Shown: piece by piece, positions 17,584 through 26,482 of the stretch | Layout: each line of letters starts with the position of its first letter | Position numbering within the stretch: position 1 is the stretch's first letter | From: Corynebacterium occultum | GTDB taxonomy: Bacteria > Actinomycetota > Actinomycetes > Mycobacteriales > Mycobacteriaceae | NCBI RefSeq assembly: GCF_009734425.1 | Contig: NZ_CP046455.1 | Location: forward strand, 310,001 to 374,000 | Direction of reading: 5' to 3' | Length of the DNA: 64,000 nucleotides | Notes under the pieces: model-generated | What the model was told of the DNA's origin: nothing | Database searches by the model: none | What the model saw: only the letters and a program-made list of their open reading frames with translations | Translations under genes and position numbers: made by a program

Positions 17584-19038
17584 ATGAGCTCCCTTAGGTC
17601 GCGCCTTCTTTCCCTGCTCGTCCTCCTCCCACTGATCATCGGTGCGGTGTACCTGGCAATCGCCGGAATCGGCCCCGACCGTTCCTGGTCGGCGGCCGAA
17701 GAAAGCACCGGGGCCCCCATCGAGGGGGGCCCCACCGGAATTGACCCCGCCGCGCTTGTCGACGCCCGACGCGCGGCCAGCGAAGCCGGTGCCCAGGCGG
17801 GGTTCCTGGCCTCCGGCACCGGGGAACTGACCGCCGGTACCGGTGCGCTCCGCGAAGGTGCCGACGAACTCGGCGGCGCCATGGAAGAGGCCAAGTCCGG
17901 TGCCCAGGAACTGTCCAACGGCCTGGTGCAGCTGCAGGCAGCCACCGGCCAGCTCGGCAATGGGGCCACCCAGGTCGCTGATGGGGTGTCCCTGGCCATC
18001 GAACAACTCACCGGGCTCAGCGCCATCCAAATGCAGCTGATCCAGGCGATCGAGGGCATCAACGCCGAATTGGAGAAATCCGATGTGCCCGAAGCCCGAC
18101 AGATCCGGGAGCAGCTCACCGGTTTCCGGGCCCAGGTCGAGGCTTTCCCCCTGACCGGGGAGAACGCCGACCAGCTCAACCAGCTCCGCGAGGGTGCCCG
18201 GGACATCGCCAACCAGCTGGCCGTCCCCGGTTATGGCTTCCATGACGGTATCTACTCCGCCACGGATGGCGCCCGCCGTCTCAATGAAGGTCTCGGTCAG
18301 CTCCAGGGTGGGGTGGGGGAGGCCGTCGACGGTGTCAGTCAGCTTGATGAAGGTGCCCAGAAAATCGACCAGATGGCCGGGACCACCCAGGACAAACTCA
18401 GCAACGTCCAACGCAGCCTTCCGGTCACTCCGGCCGCCGGTGCTGAAGGTACGGCAGCTGAAGGGCAGGTGGTGGCCTCCGCCGCCGGGGACGTGGAGGG
18501 TTATCTGGTCCCCCTCTATGCGCTGTTCATCGGTGCCCTGAGCACGCTGGGTGGCATCGCCATCAGTTACCTGGGCCGGGGGATCGGGCGTCGTCTTGAT
18601 CGGATCCTCGGCGGCATCGGGGTGGTCGCCCTCGGCACTGTCCTCTATATCCTCGCCGCCCAGGGACTGAATCCGCTGCGGCTGGGGGCAGCCATCGCAG
18701 TGCTGGCCCTCATGACCGCGGCTTCCGCTGGGCTGGCGCTGGTGGTGCGCCGCGTGGTGGGGGAACGTCCAGGTGGGTTGCTCGCCATGGTCGGGGCCAT
18801 CATCCAGGTCGGCCTGGTCGGCTGGGTGTGGAAGAGCTCCGCGGGCACGGAGGTCGCAGCCATCTGGGAAATCGTCGCCAGTCTCACCCCGCTGCACTAT
18901 GCCACCGCTGCGCTGACCGTCAGCGGCAATGCCGGTGATCCGCTGCTCTTCTGGGTCAGCGGGGCGGTGTTGGGGGGAGTGGCACTGCTGACGGGGCTGC
19001 TGCAGCTGGGTGGGAGGAAGCGGGCTGGAGCCAGGTAG
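17584..19038 (+). CDS. YhgE/Pip-like membrane protein
   Basis: A 484-residue protein. One N-terminal helix (about residues 10-27) is followed by a long external segment rich in Gly, Ala, Gln and Asn with repeated ELxxGxxQLxxG spacing (about 75-150 and 225-265). It ends with about five helices (300-480). This is the layout of YhgE/Pip-family and ABC-2-like proteins related to phage-infection protein and type VII secretion partners. It is divergent from mrpA with about 115 bp between the starts. No ATPase partner is nearby. Its role is unknown; envelope transport or assembly is inferred from architecture only. Confidence 0.7.
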   Translation: MSSLRSRLLSLLVLLPLIIGAVYLAIAGIGPDRSWSAAEESTGAPIEGGPTGIDPAALVDARRAASEAGAQAGFLASGTGELTAGTGALREGADELGGAMEEAKSGAQELSNGLVQLQAATGQLGNGATQVADGVSLAIEQLTGLSAIQMQLIQAIEGINAELEKSDVPEARQIREQLTGFRAQVEAFPLTGENADQLNQLREGARDIANQLAVPGYGFHDGIYSATDGARRLNEGLGQLQGGVGEAVDGVSQLDEGAQKIDQMAGTTQDKLSNVQRSLPVTPAAGAEGTAAEGQVVASAAGDVEGYLVPLYALFIGALSTLGGIAISYLGRGIGRRLDRILGGIGVVALGTVLYILAAQGLNPLRLGAAIAVLALMTAASAGLALVVRRVVGERPGGLLAMVGAIIQVGLVGWVWKSSAGTEVAAIWEIVASLTPLHYATAALTVSGNAGDPLLFWVSGAVLGGVALLTGLLQLGGRKRAGAR

Positions 19039-19073
19039 CTCGGCCTGCGGCTTCCCCAGGGGGCCGCGGAAAA

Positions 19074-19115
19074 AACATCACCCCGGATCTGATTTCTCAG
19101 ATCCGGGGTGATGTT
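19074..19115 (-). terminator. Strong hairpin between the YhgE-like gene and tRNA-Pro
   Basis: AACATCACCCCGGATCTGA (19074-19092) pairs exactly with 19097-19115 around a 4-base loop. Six A residues precede it on the plus strand, so the U-run serves the minus strand and it should terminate the tRNA-Pro transcript. It may also stop the convergent gene. Confidence 0.88.
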
Positions 19116-19121
19116 GTCACA

Positions 19122-19198
19122 TGGTCGGGATAACAGGATTTGAACCTGCGACCTCCTCGTCCCGAACGAGGCACGCTACCAAGCTGCGCCATATCCCG
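19122..19198 (-). tRNA. tRNA-Pro (CGG anticodon)
   Basis: On the minus strand the acceptor arm is CGGGATA…TATCCCG-A followed by an encoded CCA. The anticodon arm CCTCG-TTCGGGA-CGAGG gives anticodon CGG, and the T-loop reads GTTCAAATC. All four arms can be drawn. It is followed by a terminator. Confidence 0.95.
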
Positions 19199-19274
19199 TG
19201 GTGCATGCAACACTCTATCTGAAGATGCTCTGAACTAACAAAACGCCTGTTCGGAGCACCTTTGTCAGGTGGCT

Positions 19275-20195
19275 CTAAGAAGAGCGTTCGGTAATCCGCA
19301 GCAAGGTAGCCGAGGGGCGGCAGAAAATCCGGAAGGGAACGAACTTGGAGGTGCCCAGGCCATTGGAGACGTGCATCTTCATCTTCCCGAAGTCATGGAG
19401 CCCGGAAACCCGTTTATGGTCGATACCGCAGTTGGTCACGATCGCTCTGCCGCCCGGCAGGCAGAGCTGGCCGCCGTGGGTGTGTCCGGAAAGGGAAAGC
19501 TGGTAACCATCAGCCTCGAACTGGGCCAGTACCCGGGGTTCGGGGGAGTGCAGCAGTGCGAGGGAAAGGTCGGAGTCGACATTCGGGGCCCCGGCGATCG
19601 CCGCATAGTCATCGAGATCATGGTGCGGGTCATCGACTCCGGCGGCGGCGATGCGGACGGGGCCTACCTGGAATTCATGCCGAGCCTGGTTGGCGTCCCG
19701 CCAGCCGTGTTCGATGAAGGCGGCCCGCATGCCCTGCCAGGGCAGCTCAATGTGGCTGAGTTCGCGCTTCTTGCCCAGCAGATAGTTGAAGGGGTTGCTC
19801 AACCGGGGTGCGAAGTAGTCATTGGTGCCGAACACGAAGAGGCCGGGTCGGCTCAGCAGTGGGCCCAGGGCCTGCAGCACGTGGGGGACCCCACCCTCAT
19901 CGGAGAGATTGTCACCGGTGTTGATCACCAGGTCAGGGTTGAGGGCGTCCAGGGCGGAGACCCAGGCGATCTTGGTGTCCTGGCCGGGGATCATGTGGAG
20001 ATCCGAGACATGGAGGAGCTTGAATTCCTTCTTGCCGCGCAAGGTGCCCGGTTCGAGAAGCGGAACGGTGATGTCCTTGAACTCGAAGCGGTTCAGTTCG
20101 CGGTGGCCCCAGGCGGCAAGGGTGGCGCCGCTCACCGCCCCCAGGCCCAGCGCGGTGGCGGTCAGGTTCAGGATTCGCTTCGTTCTAGTGTGCAC
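19275..20195 (-). CDS. Membrane-anchored metallophosphoesterase
   Basis: A 306-residue calcineurin-like phosphoesterase with the metal-binding motifs in order: SDLH (HVSDLHM), GDN (NTGDNLSD), a GTND variant of GNHE, and SGHTHGGQ. An N-terminal helix (about residues 9-28) should anchor it to the membrane. It matches the position of M. tuberculosis Rv3683 next to a PonA2-type PBP. The substrate is unknown; related YkuE-type enzymes act on phosphate esters and some on envelope lipids. Confidence 0.88.
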   Translation of the reverse strand: MHTRTKRILNLTATALGLGAVSGATLAAWGHRELNRFEFKDITVPLLEPGTLRGKKEFKLLHVSDLHMIPGQDTKIAWVSALDALNPDLVINTGDNLSDEGGVPHVLQALGPLLSRPGLFVFGTNDYFAPRLSNPFNYLLGKKRELSHIELPWQGMRAAFIEHGWRDANQARHEFQVGPVRIAAAGVDDPHHDLDDYAAIAGAPNVDSDLSLALLHSPEPRVLAQFEADGYQLSLSGHTHGGQLCLPGGRAIVTNCGIDHKRVSGLHDFGKMKMHVSNGLGTSKFVPFRIFCRPSATLLRITERSS

Positions 20196-20230
20196 CCATT
20201 CAGACTACCTGCGGAGTAACGTGGTGAAAC

Positions 20231-20698
20231 ATGAGTGAGCTGAAGAGCAAGATCCGTGATGATCTCAAGACCGCAATGAAGGCCCGGGAGAAGGAGCGCA
20301 CCGGCACCATCCGCATGCTGCTGGCGGCCCTCCAGTCCGAGGAAACCACTGGCACCAAGCATGAGCTCAGCGATGAGGAGGTGCTGAAGGTCATCGCCCG
20401 CGAGATCAAGAAGCGCCGCGAGTCCGCTGAGATATACGCCGAAAACGGTCGTCAGGAACTGGCTGATGCGGAGCTGGCGGAAGCTGAGATCCTCAGCGCC
20501 TACCAGCCCGAACAGCTTGATGACGCCGCCCTCGCCGAGGTGGTCCGCGTGGCCATGGCGGAGGTCGCTGCGGAGCACGGTGAGCCGGTGGCGATGAAGC
20601 AGATGGGCAATGTGATGAAGTTGGCCACCGCCAAGGTTGCTGGCCGGGCGGATGGAAAGCGCCTCTCCGCCACCGTGAAAGCACAGCTCCAGGGCTGA
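20231..20698 (+). CDS. GatB/YqeY-domain protein
   Basis: A 155-residue protein of the YqeY family, all helical and rich in Ala, Glu and Lys (SKIRDDLKTAMKARE, LSAYQPEQL, GRADGKRLS). The domain also occurs at the C-terminus of the GatB subunit of amidotransferases and is thought to bind tRNA, but the free-standing protein has no firmly known role. It is divergent from the metallophosphoesterase with 35 bp between the starts, and has its own terminator. Confidence 0.9.
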   Translation: MSELKSKIRDDLKTAMKAREKERTGTIRMLLAALQSEETTGTKHELSDEEVLKVIAREIKKRRESAEIYAENGRQELADAELAEAEILSAYQPEQLDDAALAEVVRVAMAEVAAEHGEPVAMKQMGNVMKLATAKVAGRADGKRLSATVKAQLQG

Positions 20699-20721
20699 TC
20701 CGCTACCCCATAACCAATCCT

Positions 20722-20765
20722 GGAAGGCCTCCCGAAAATTACTTTCGGGAGGCCTTCCGGGTTTT
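20722..20765 (+). terminator. Terminator of the YqeY gene
   Basis: GGAAGGCCTCCCGAAA (20722-20737) and TTTCGGGAGGCCTTCC (20743-20758) are exact complements, followed by GGGTTTT. Confidence 0.92.
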
Positions 20766-20802
20766 CTCGCAGCAGTCTCAGCTATCCCAGGGTGGGGGGT
20801 GC

Positions 20803-23082
20803 TCAGGGCAGGAAACTGTTGATCGCGTCGCCGATGTCCTGGCGGATCGCGTCAATGTCCTCCGGGCGGATATTCGGGATCGCCGGCGCCGGGGGAGGCG
20901 GGCTGTCATTGCGGGAGGTGTTCCGCTCCTGGCTCGGGGCTGCCGGGGCAGGCTGCGGGGCGACCGGAGCGCTGTTGTCGGCCCCTCCCTCACCTGCGGG
21001 GGCGTCCAGTCCGGCACCGGACTCACCACTGATCATGTCTGCGGTGCGCTCCGGCAGGGTGCCGGAGGTGGCGGCCGGAATCTGATTGGCCATGGTGAAG
21101 AAGGTGCGGGCAGGTTCCAGACCGCCATAGAGGCCACCACTGGAGCACTGCTGCACCGGGGAGGTGCACAGCGACATGGTGTTGGTGCCGTCATTGTAGA
21201 TATAGGGGGCGGCGGCGATATTGGAGTTGAAGCCCAGGAAAGCCGAGGACTGGTGCGACTCGGTGGTACCGGTCTTTGCGGCGATGGGAGCATTCCAACC
21301 GGTGGACTGGGCGGCGCCGGCGGCAGTGCCGTTTTGGGCGTCACGGCTCAACCCGACGGTCAGGGTGTCGGCGACCTCCGGGTCAATGGCCTGCTCACAT
21401 TCGGGGCGTTCCAGGTAGACTTCCTCGCCCTTGCGGTTGATCACGGAGCTGATGGGGTTCGGTTCACACCAGGTGCCGTGGGATGCGAGGGTGGCACCGA
21501 CATTGGAGAGCTCCAGGGGGTTCACCGCGGTGGGGCCCAGGGTGTAGGAGCCGAGGTTGGCATCGCGCATGTAGTCGGCGATGGAGTAGCCCTCACTATG
21601 GGAGCCCTCCGACTCATAGCTGCGCAGCCCCAGCTTGACGGACATGTCGACCACCGGGGTCACCCCGACCTGCTCGATCATCTGGATGAAGGTGGTGTTC
21701 GGGGACTGGGCCAGCGCATCAATCAGCGGCATCTGGGAGCGGTAGCTGCCGGCGTTCTCCACGCAGTAGGTGTTAGCGGGGCAGCCCGCGGCACCGCCGG
21801 TGCCCATCCCGGTGGCCTCATAGCGGGTGGGCACATCCAGGATGGTGTCCAGGGTCATGCCCTGGTCGATGGCGGCGGCGGCGGTGAAGATCTTGAAGAT
21901 GGAACCGGCACCGTTGCCGATCAGGGAGCTCGGCTGGGGCAGCATGGTCTCACCTTCCTCCAGATTCAGACCGTAGTCACGGGAGGAGGTCATGGCCAGG
22001 ATGTCGCGGGACTCCTCACCCGGCTCGATGACATTGAGCACGCTGGCCACACCCGGGGTGTCCGGGTTGACGTAGGTGGTCACCGAGTTGTGGGCGATGT
22101 CCTGGACCGCCGGGTCCAGGGTGGTCTGGATGGTGTAGCCACCGGTGGCCAGCTCATCCCGGGGGATGCCCTTGGATTCGAGGTAGGTCAGCGCATAGTC
22201 GCAGAAGAAACCACGGTCATCCGCGCCGATGCAGCCATTGGGCAGGGTGGCGGGTGATTCCATCACCCCCAGGGGCTGTTGCTGGTACTGATCCGAGGAA
22301 GCCTGATCGAGGTAACCGGCCTCCACCATGGACTGCAGCACCGTGTTACGACGCTGGGTCACCCCCTCCACATTGGTGTAGGGGTTGAGGAGGGAGGAGG
22401 ACTGGGGGATGCCTGCCAGCATGGCGGCCTGGGGCACATTCAGCTCCGCGGCGGGGATGCCGAAGTAGGTCCGGGAGGCAGCCTCGATGCCGTAGGCACC
22501 GTTGCCGAAGGGCACCAGGTTCAGGTAGCGGGTGAGCACCTCATCCTTGGTGAGCAGCTGGTCCAGGTCGGAGGCCATGCGCATCTCCCGGAGCTTGCGC
22601 GGGATGGAGGTCTCAACGGCGACGGCCTGCTCCTCCTCGGTCTCGGCATCGACCAGGAGCAGGTAGTTCTTCACATACTGCTGGTTGATGGTGGAGGCAC
22701 CTTCCTCCACCCCGCCGGCCATCACGTTGGTGATCATGGCGCGGGCGAATCCCTGCAGATCCACACCCTCATGTTCATAGAAGCGCCGGTCCTCAATGGA
22801 GACGATGGCGTCCTTGACCGTCTGTGCGATCTGCTCCGACTCCACGGGGTGACGACGCTGCTTGAAGATGTAGGCCATCGGGGAACCCTCGACATCGGTG
22901 ACTGTGGTCACCCCCGGCGTTTCACCACCGGTCATGTCCGAGAGATTGGACTGCATGGTTTCGTTGATGCGTGCGGTGGCCACACCCGAAACCCCGGCTA
23001 GCGGGGCCAGGGCGAGGGCACCGACAAGCGCGGCGGCGAGGGTCGCGCCCAGCACGTTTCGGAAAGATTTTGAGACTGACAC
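20803..23082 (-). CDS. pbp1a: Bifunctional penicillin-binding protein (class A, PonA2-type)
   Basis: A 759-residue peptidoglycan synthase with one N-terminal membrane helix. The glycosyltransferase domain (about 65-250) has EDRRFYEHEGVD with its catalytic Glu, and GASTINQQYVKN. The transpeptidase domain has the nucleophile Ser in GSIFK, SPN as the SxN motif, and KTGT. A Pro/Ala-rich tail follows. It polymerises and cross-links peptidoglycan outside the membrane. The start is a GTG. It is divergent from whcA, the same pairing as ponA2/whiB4 in M. tuberculosis and cg0336/cg0337 in C. glutamicum. No PASTA domain is seen. Confidence 0.94.
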   Translation of the reverse strand: MSVSKSFRNVLGATLAAALVGALALAPLAGVSGVATARINETMQSNLSDMTGGETPGVTTVTDVEGSPMAYIFKQRRHPVESEQIAQTVKDAIVSIEDRRFYEHEGVDLQGFARAMITNVMAGGVEEGASTINQQYVKNYLLLVDAETEEEQAVAVETSIPRKLREMRMASDLDQLLTKDEVLTRYLNLVPFGNGAYGIEAASRTYFGIPAAELNVPQAAMLAGIPQSSSLLNPYTNVEGVTQRRNTVLQSMVEAGYLDQASSDQYQQQPLGVMESPATLPNGCIGADDRGFFCDYALTYLESKGIPRDELATGGYTIQTTLDPAVQDIAHNSVTTYVNPDTPGVASVLNVIEPGEESRDILAMTSSRDYGLNLEEGETMLPQPSSLIGNGAGSIFKIFTAAAAIDQGMTLDTILDVPTRYEATGMGTGGAAGCPANTYCVENAGSYRSQMPLIDALAQSPNTTFIQMIEQVGVTPVVDMSVKLGLRSYESEGSHSEGYSIADYMRDANLGSYTLGPTAVNPLELSNVGATLASHGTWCEPNPISSVINRKGEEVYLERPECEQAIDPEVADTLTVGLSRDAQNGTAAGAAQSTGWNAPIAAKTGTTESHQSSAFLGFNSNIAAAPYIYNDGTNTMSLCTSPVQQCSSGGLYGGLEPARTFFTMANQIPAATSGTLPERTADMISGESGAGLDAPAGEGGADNSAPVAPQPAPAAPSQERNTSRNDSPPPPAPAIPNIRPEDIDAIRQDIGDAINSFLP

Positions 23083-23138
23083 CCCCTTACCCTACGCAGA
23101 TAACCCGGGGTGGGGGAACCGATGAATCCCCCTATTCG

Positions 23139-23154
23139 TGTGACTTACTCGACA
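23139..23154. promoter_or_regulatory. Possible GlxR site between the PBP gene and whcA
   Basis: TGTGACTTACTCGACA matches the GlxR pattern TGTGA-NN-TA-NN-TCACA except for two bases in the right half-site. It lies 57 bp before the PBP start and 96 bp before whcA. Just beside it, TGTGAAT occurs twice with a 9-bp period (23158-23173). Confidence 0.45.
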
Positions 23155-23249
23155 CGATGTGAATTCTGTGAATACACTCATAGCTGTTCGAGCAGGTTTC
23201 TGCACATGAATTGGCCCACTAATTTTGGCCCACACGAAGGAGGTTGATG

Positions 23250-23600
23250 ATGACAGCGTCATTGCAACGTAGCCACCACCGCAATTCCCTCGTGGGGGAG
23301 TTCGACGGCCTCAGCGAAGGGGGAGTCGAAAGGGGTGAATGGGTGACCAAGGCGAAATGCCGTGAAGGTGATCCGGATGCCCTGTTCGTCCGGGGTGCGG
23401 AGCAGCGCAAGGCGGCCGTGATCTGCCGGCATTGTCCGGTGATGGACCAGTGTCGCGCAGATGCCCTGGATAACCGGGTGGAGTTCGGGGTGTGGGGCGG
23501 ACTGACTGAACGTCAGCGTCGCGCCCTGCTCCGCAAGAACCCGGAGGTGGATAACTGGGCGCGTTATCTGGCCACGGGCGGTGAGCTGGAGGGCATCTGA
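23250..23600 (+). CDS. whcA: WhiB-family Fe-S regulator WhcA
   Basis: A 116-residue regulator with the four cluster-binding Cys (AKCREG and CRHCPVMDQC), the WhiB turn GVWGGLTE and a basic tail RQRRALLRK. In C. glutamicum WhcA of the same length negatively controls oxidative-stress genes, and in M. tuberculosis the counterpart is WhiB4. AAGGAGG at 23237-23243 lies 6 bp before the ATG at 23250; another ATG and a TTG directly precede it. It is divergent from the PBP gene. Confidence 0.95.
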   Translation: MTASLQRSHHRNSLVGEFDGLSEGGVERGEWVTKAKCREGDPDALFVRGAEQRKAAVICRHCPVMDQCRADALDNRVEFGVWGGLTERQRRALLRKNPEVDNWARYLATGGELEGI

Positions 23601-23676
23601 ACTGCCCCCCGGTGTTGCATGCCCCCGGTGGATATAAGAACTGAAAGCGGCCCGGCAGCCACGTAGTGTGGAGACC

Positions 23677-23832
23677 ATGACTAAATGGGAATACGCCACC
23701 GTGCCACTGTTATCGCACGCCACCAAGCAGATCCTCGACACCTGGGGGGAAGACGGCTGGGAGCTGGTCTCCGTCATCCCGGGCCCGAACCCCGAGAACC
23801 TGGTCGCCTACCTGAAGCGTGAGGTCCGATGA
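23677..23832 (+). CDS. Small DUF4177-like protein
   Basis: A 51-residue protein (MTKWEYATVPLL…WGEDGWELVSVIPG). The KWEY start and the GWELVSV core are typical of DUF4177. It corresponds in position to M. tuberculosis Rv3678A, next to RidA. Its stop codon overlaps the ridA start by 4 bp, so the two are translationally coupled. The function is unknown. Confidence 0.85.
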   Translation: MTKWEYATVPLLSHATKQILDTWGEDGWELVSVIPGPNPENLVAYLKREVR

Positions 23833-24293
23833 TGAGCCATTCCGAGAAGCTGCAGGAACTGGGCATCACCCTGCCGGCGGTCGCCACCCCGGTTGCTGCC
23901 TATGTCCCCGCGATCCAGACCGGAAATCAGGTCTGGACCTCCGGCCAGCTCCCCTTCATCAACGGTGAGCTGCCGGCCACCGGCAAGGTCGGCGCCGAGG
24001 TGGATGAGGCCACCGCTCAGGATCTGGCCCGCACCGCAGCACTGAATGCCCTGGCCGCCATCGACGCCCTGGTGGGCATCGACAAGGTCACCAGGGTGCT
24101 CAAGCTGGTAGGTTTCGTCGCCTCCGCCGAGGACTTCGGTGGTCAGCCCGCCGTGATCAACGGAGCCTCCAACCTGATGGAGGAGATCTTCGGGGAAGCC
24201 GGGGCCCATGCCCGCTCCGCTGTGGGTGTAGCCGAGTTGCCGCTCAATGCCCCGGTTGAGCTGGAGCTGATCGTTGAGATTGCCGCAGGTTAA
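23829..24293 (+). CDS. RidA-family protein
   Basis: A 154-residue member of the RidA/YjgF/YER057c family (QVWTSGQLPF, ARSAVGVAELPLNAPVELE). The family hydrolyses reactive enamine or imine intermediates; the conserved Arg appears in HARSAVGV. Two ATG codons, at 23829 and 23832, are possible. It follows the DUF4177 gene in an overlapping pair. Confidence 0.9.
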   Translation: MMSHSEKLQELGITLPAVATPVAAYVPAIQTGNQVWTSGQLPFINGELPATGKVGAEVDEATAQDLARTAALNALAAIDALVGIDKVTRVLKLVGFVASAEDFGGQPAVINGASNLMEEIFGEAGAHARSAVGVAELPLNAPVELELIVEIAAG

Positions 24294-24378
24294 TTCACAG
24301 TGTGCCCGGCCCTGTGATTCTGGGCCGGCTTCGCTTTCCAGTTCTGCCGAAGTGCCTTGGGGGGCTATTGTGGACGTT

Positions 24379-25194
24379 ATGGAGCATCCTGCTTATAGCC
24401 AGCTTCGGCCGGTGACTGAGTCCGCATCAGTAGTCCTCTGTCCTAATCCGGGGTATGCCGCTCTCGAGGGAACCAACTCCTGGGTCATCCGTGGCCCGGA
24501 GGATGAGCGAAGCATTGTCATCGATCCCGGTCCCGAAGACGAGGGTCATCTCAATGTCTTGAATTCCAAGGCACGGGAGGTGGGCCTGGTGCTGCTGACG
24601 CACCGCCACCACGACCATGCCGATGGCGCCCCACGGTTCCGCCAGTTGACCGGCGTTCCGGTCCGCGCCTTCGACGCCACCTGCACCGCTGGTGCCGAGA
24701 AGCTGGTGGCCGGGGAGATCATCTCGATTGATGGGGTCACCCCGCAGATCGAGGTCGTCCACACCCCCGGGCACACCGCTGATTCGGTCTGTTTCTTCAT
24801 CTGGAGCGGTGAGGTCGGTACCTCCACCCTGGAGGGCGTCATCACCGGTGACACCATCGCAGGTCGCCACACCACGATGATCTCCGAGACCGACGGAGAT
24901 CTGGGTGACTACATCCAGTCCCTGGAACTGCTGGAGGAACGCGGCCGTGGCATCATGCTGCTGCCGGGTCACGGCCCGGAGGGGAAGGATCTCTCCGCCT
25001 TCGCTCGCAAGTACATCGAGCGCCGTGAGCACCGCCTTTCCCAGATCCGCCAGGTCTGGAGTGAGCGCGGCAAGGATATCGCGCTCTCGGAACTGGTGAG
25101 CCTGATGTATGACGATGTGGATCCGGTGCTGCGTGGTGCCGCCGAGCAGTCCACCAGGGTGGCGCTGCGCTACCTCGCCAGCAACGGCGAATAA
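24379..25194 (+). CDS. Metallo-beta-lactamase-fold hydrolase
   Basis: Starting at MEHPAYSQLRPV the product is 271 residues. The metal site HRHHDHADG (HxHxDH) is followed by HTPGHTADSV and GDTIAGRH and, near the end, LLPGHGP. It resembles the LACTB2/Rv3677c group of hydrolases, some of which act on RNA, but the substrate is not defined. The frame is open 35 codons upstream; those residues lack family character. It belongs to the conserved block just upstream of glxR and ends at a terminator. Confidence 0.88.
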   Translation: MEHPAYSQLRPVTESASVVLCPNPGYAALEGTNSWVIRGPEDERSIVIDPGPEDEGHLNVLNSKAREVGLVLLTHRHHDHADGAPRFRQLTGVPVRAFDATCTAGAEKLVAGEIISIDGVTPQIEVVHTPGHTADSVCFFIWSGEVGTSTLEGVITGDTIAGRHTTMISETDGDLGDYIQSLELLEERGRGIMLLPGHGPEGKDLSAFARKYIERREHRLSQIRQVWSERGKDIALSELVSLMYDDVDPVLRGAAEQSTRVALRYLASNGE

Positions 25195-25206
25195 CCGGGA
25201 ATCCGG

Positions 25207-25256
25207 AAACCGGCACTTCCCCTCGCCGCAGTGAGGGGAAGGGCCGGTTTTCTTTT
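25207..25256 (+). terminator. Terminator of the MBL hydrolase gene
   Basis: AAACCGG…CTTCCCCTC pairs with GAGGGGAAG…CCGGTTT, followed by TCTTTT. Confidence 0.85.
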
Positions 25257-25274
25257 CCCACCTCAGGGAAAAGC

Positions 25275-25286
25275 ACTTATCGACGC
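25275..25286 (-). repeat. GCGTCGATAAGC motif, copy 6 (one mismatch)
   Basis: ACTTATCGACGC on the plus strand. It forms the left arm of an inverted pair with copy 7. Confidence 0.7.
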
Positions 25287-25296
25287 CCCGGTGGGG

Positions 25297-25308
25297 GCGT
25301 CGATAAGC
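25297..25308 (+). repeat. GCGTCGATAAGC motif, copy 7 (exact)
   Basis: Right arm of the inverted pair, 12 bp from the glxR stop. Confidence 0.85.
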
Positions 25309-25320
25309 GAGGTGGGGGAG

Positions 25321-26004
25321 CTAACGGGCGCGCTTGGCCAGGTGCTCGGTGTCGATGATCAGCACCGACTTGCCTTCCAGGCGGATCCAGCCACGGTGGG
25401 CGAAGGTCGCCAGGGCCTTGTTCACGGTCTCACGGGAAGCGCCGACCAGCTGGGCGATCTCCTCCTGGGTGAGGTCGTGGTTGACGCGCAGGGCGCCACC
25501 CTCCTGGGAACCGAAACGGTTGGCCAGCTGCAGTAGTGTCTTGGCCACACGACCGGGCACATCAGTGAAGATGAGATCGGCCAGGGAGGCGTTGGTACGA
25601 CGCAGACGGCGGGCCAGCACGCGCAGCAGCTGCTGCGCGATCTCCGGATGGCTACCCACCCAGTCCTTCAGCATCTCGGAGTTCATGGTGGCGGCGTGAA
25701 CCTCGGTGACACACACCGCAGAGGAGGTGCGGGGGCCCGGATCGAAGATGGAGAGCTCACCGAACATGTCGGAGGGGCCCATCACCGTGAGCAGGTTCTC
25801 ACGGCCGTCCGGGGCATGGCGGGCCAGCTTAACCTTGCCCGAGGTGATGATGTAGAGCCGGTCACCCGGTTCGCCCTCATCGAAAATCGTCGTTCCACGT
25901 GGGAAACGGACAGTCTCCATATCGCGGATCAGGTTCTCGACGGCACCAGCGTCCACGCCCTGGAAAATCCCGGCGCGGGACAAAATCTCCTGTACACCTT
26001 CCAC
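25321..26004 (-). CDS. glxR: cAMP-sensing global regulator GlxR
   Basis: A Crp/Fnr-family regulator, nearly identical in character to C. glutamicum GlxR. The GTG at 26004 gives 227 residues, matching GlxR exactly, and AAGGAG lies 6 bp upstream; the in-frame ATG two codons earlier directly abuts that site and is unlikely. The cAMP-binding domain (about 10-120) includes [30 protein letters not shown] and the phosphate-cassette Arg. The helix-turn-helix is [20 protein letters not shown]. GlxR binds TGTGA-N6-TCACA sites and controls carbon, energy and stress genes. Its ligand is made by CyaB, encoded at 56.6 kb in this window. Confidence 0.97.
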   Translation of the reverse strand: MEGVQEILSRAGIFQGVDAGAVENLIRDMETVRFPRGTTIFDEGEPGDRLYIITSGKVKLARHAPDGRENLLTVMGPSDMFGELSIFDPGPRTSSAVCVTEVHAATMNSEMLKDWVGSHPEIAQQLLRVLARRLRRTNASLADLIFTDVPGRVAKTLLQLANRFGSQEGGALRVNHDLTQEEIAQLVGASRETVNKALATFAHRGWIRLEGKSVLIIDTEHLAKRAR

Positions 26005-26247
26005 GTGCATCTCCTTGGGGTACGTGTGCAGGGCGGTATCCGACCAACGGGGGAACTGTTCGTAACTATCCTCGGCGCGACCACACAATGGAATCGCACT
26101 CTGATGAGGTGGAAGTCGGAACTCTTCTGCACTTCAAAACTGTGTTCAAGACCACTGTACCGTGGAATTGGTCACTTTCGCATTCAACTGGACAATTTCT
26201 CACAGTTGTTCTGATAGGTCAGGTGCTCGGAAGTGACAAAATACATC

Positions 26248-26376
26248 TTACTCGGCCGCCGTGGGATCGCTCTCTTCAGCCTTCGGATCGCGCAGGACAG
26301 TCGCCTCAAGTCGTTCCATCTGCATGGCGAAGATCGCCAAAAAGACGGGTACCAGGATGACGAGGAATGCGGACAT
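26248..26376 (-). CDS. Small single-pass membrane protein
   Basis: From the ATG at 26376 the product is 42 residues: a hydrophobic helix (MSAFLVILVPVFLAIFAMQ) followed by a charged tail (RLEATVLRDPKAEESDP). A membrane protein gene (Rv3675) lies at the same place, between crp and nth, in M. tuberculosis, which supports a real gene. The start could be further upstream (open to 26442). The function is unknown. Confidence 0.55.
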   Translation of the reverse strand: MSAFLVILVPVFLAIFAMQMERLEATVLRDPKAEESDPTAAE

Positions 26377-26482
26377 GTAAAACACACTAGCAAGTGTCGG
26401 TGACCCGACAACATCGAGCTTCGGCACTGTGGGGATCAACACGACTTCGGTCTACTCCGAGGTGCTGGCTAAAGTGGAGCGT

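Larger units (their letters stand above)
25275..25308. repeat. Inverted pair of the GCGTCGATAAGC motif
   Basis: Copies 6 and 7 face each other across 10 bp (CCCGGTGGGG), forming a hairpin with arms of at least 12 bp between the MBL gene terminator and the glxR stop codon. No T-run follows on either strand. A structure made of two copies of the dispersed motif is unique in this window. Confidence 0.8.

Noticed and set aside
23176..23192. Possible LexA box upstream of whcA
   Set aside because: Only one half-site (TGTTCGA) is present; the other half does not match.
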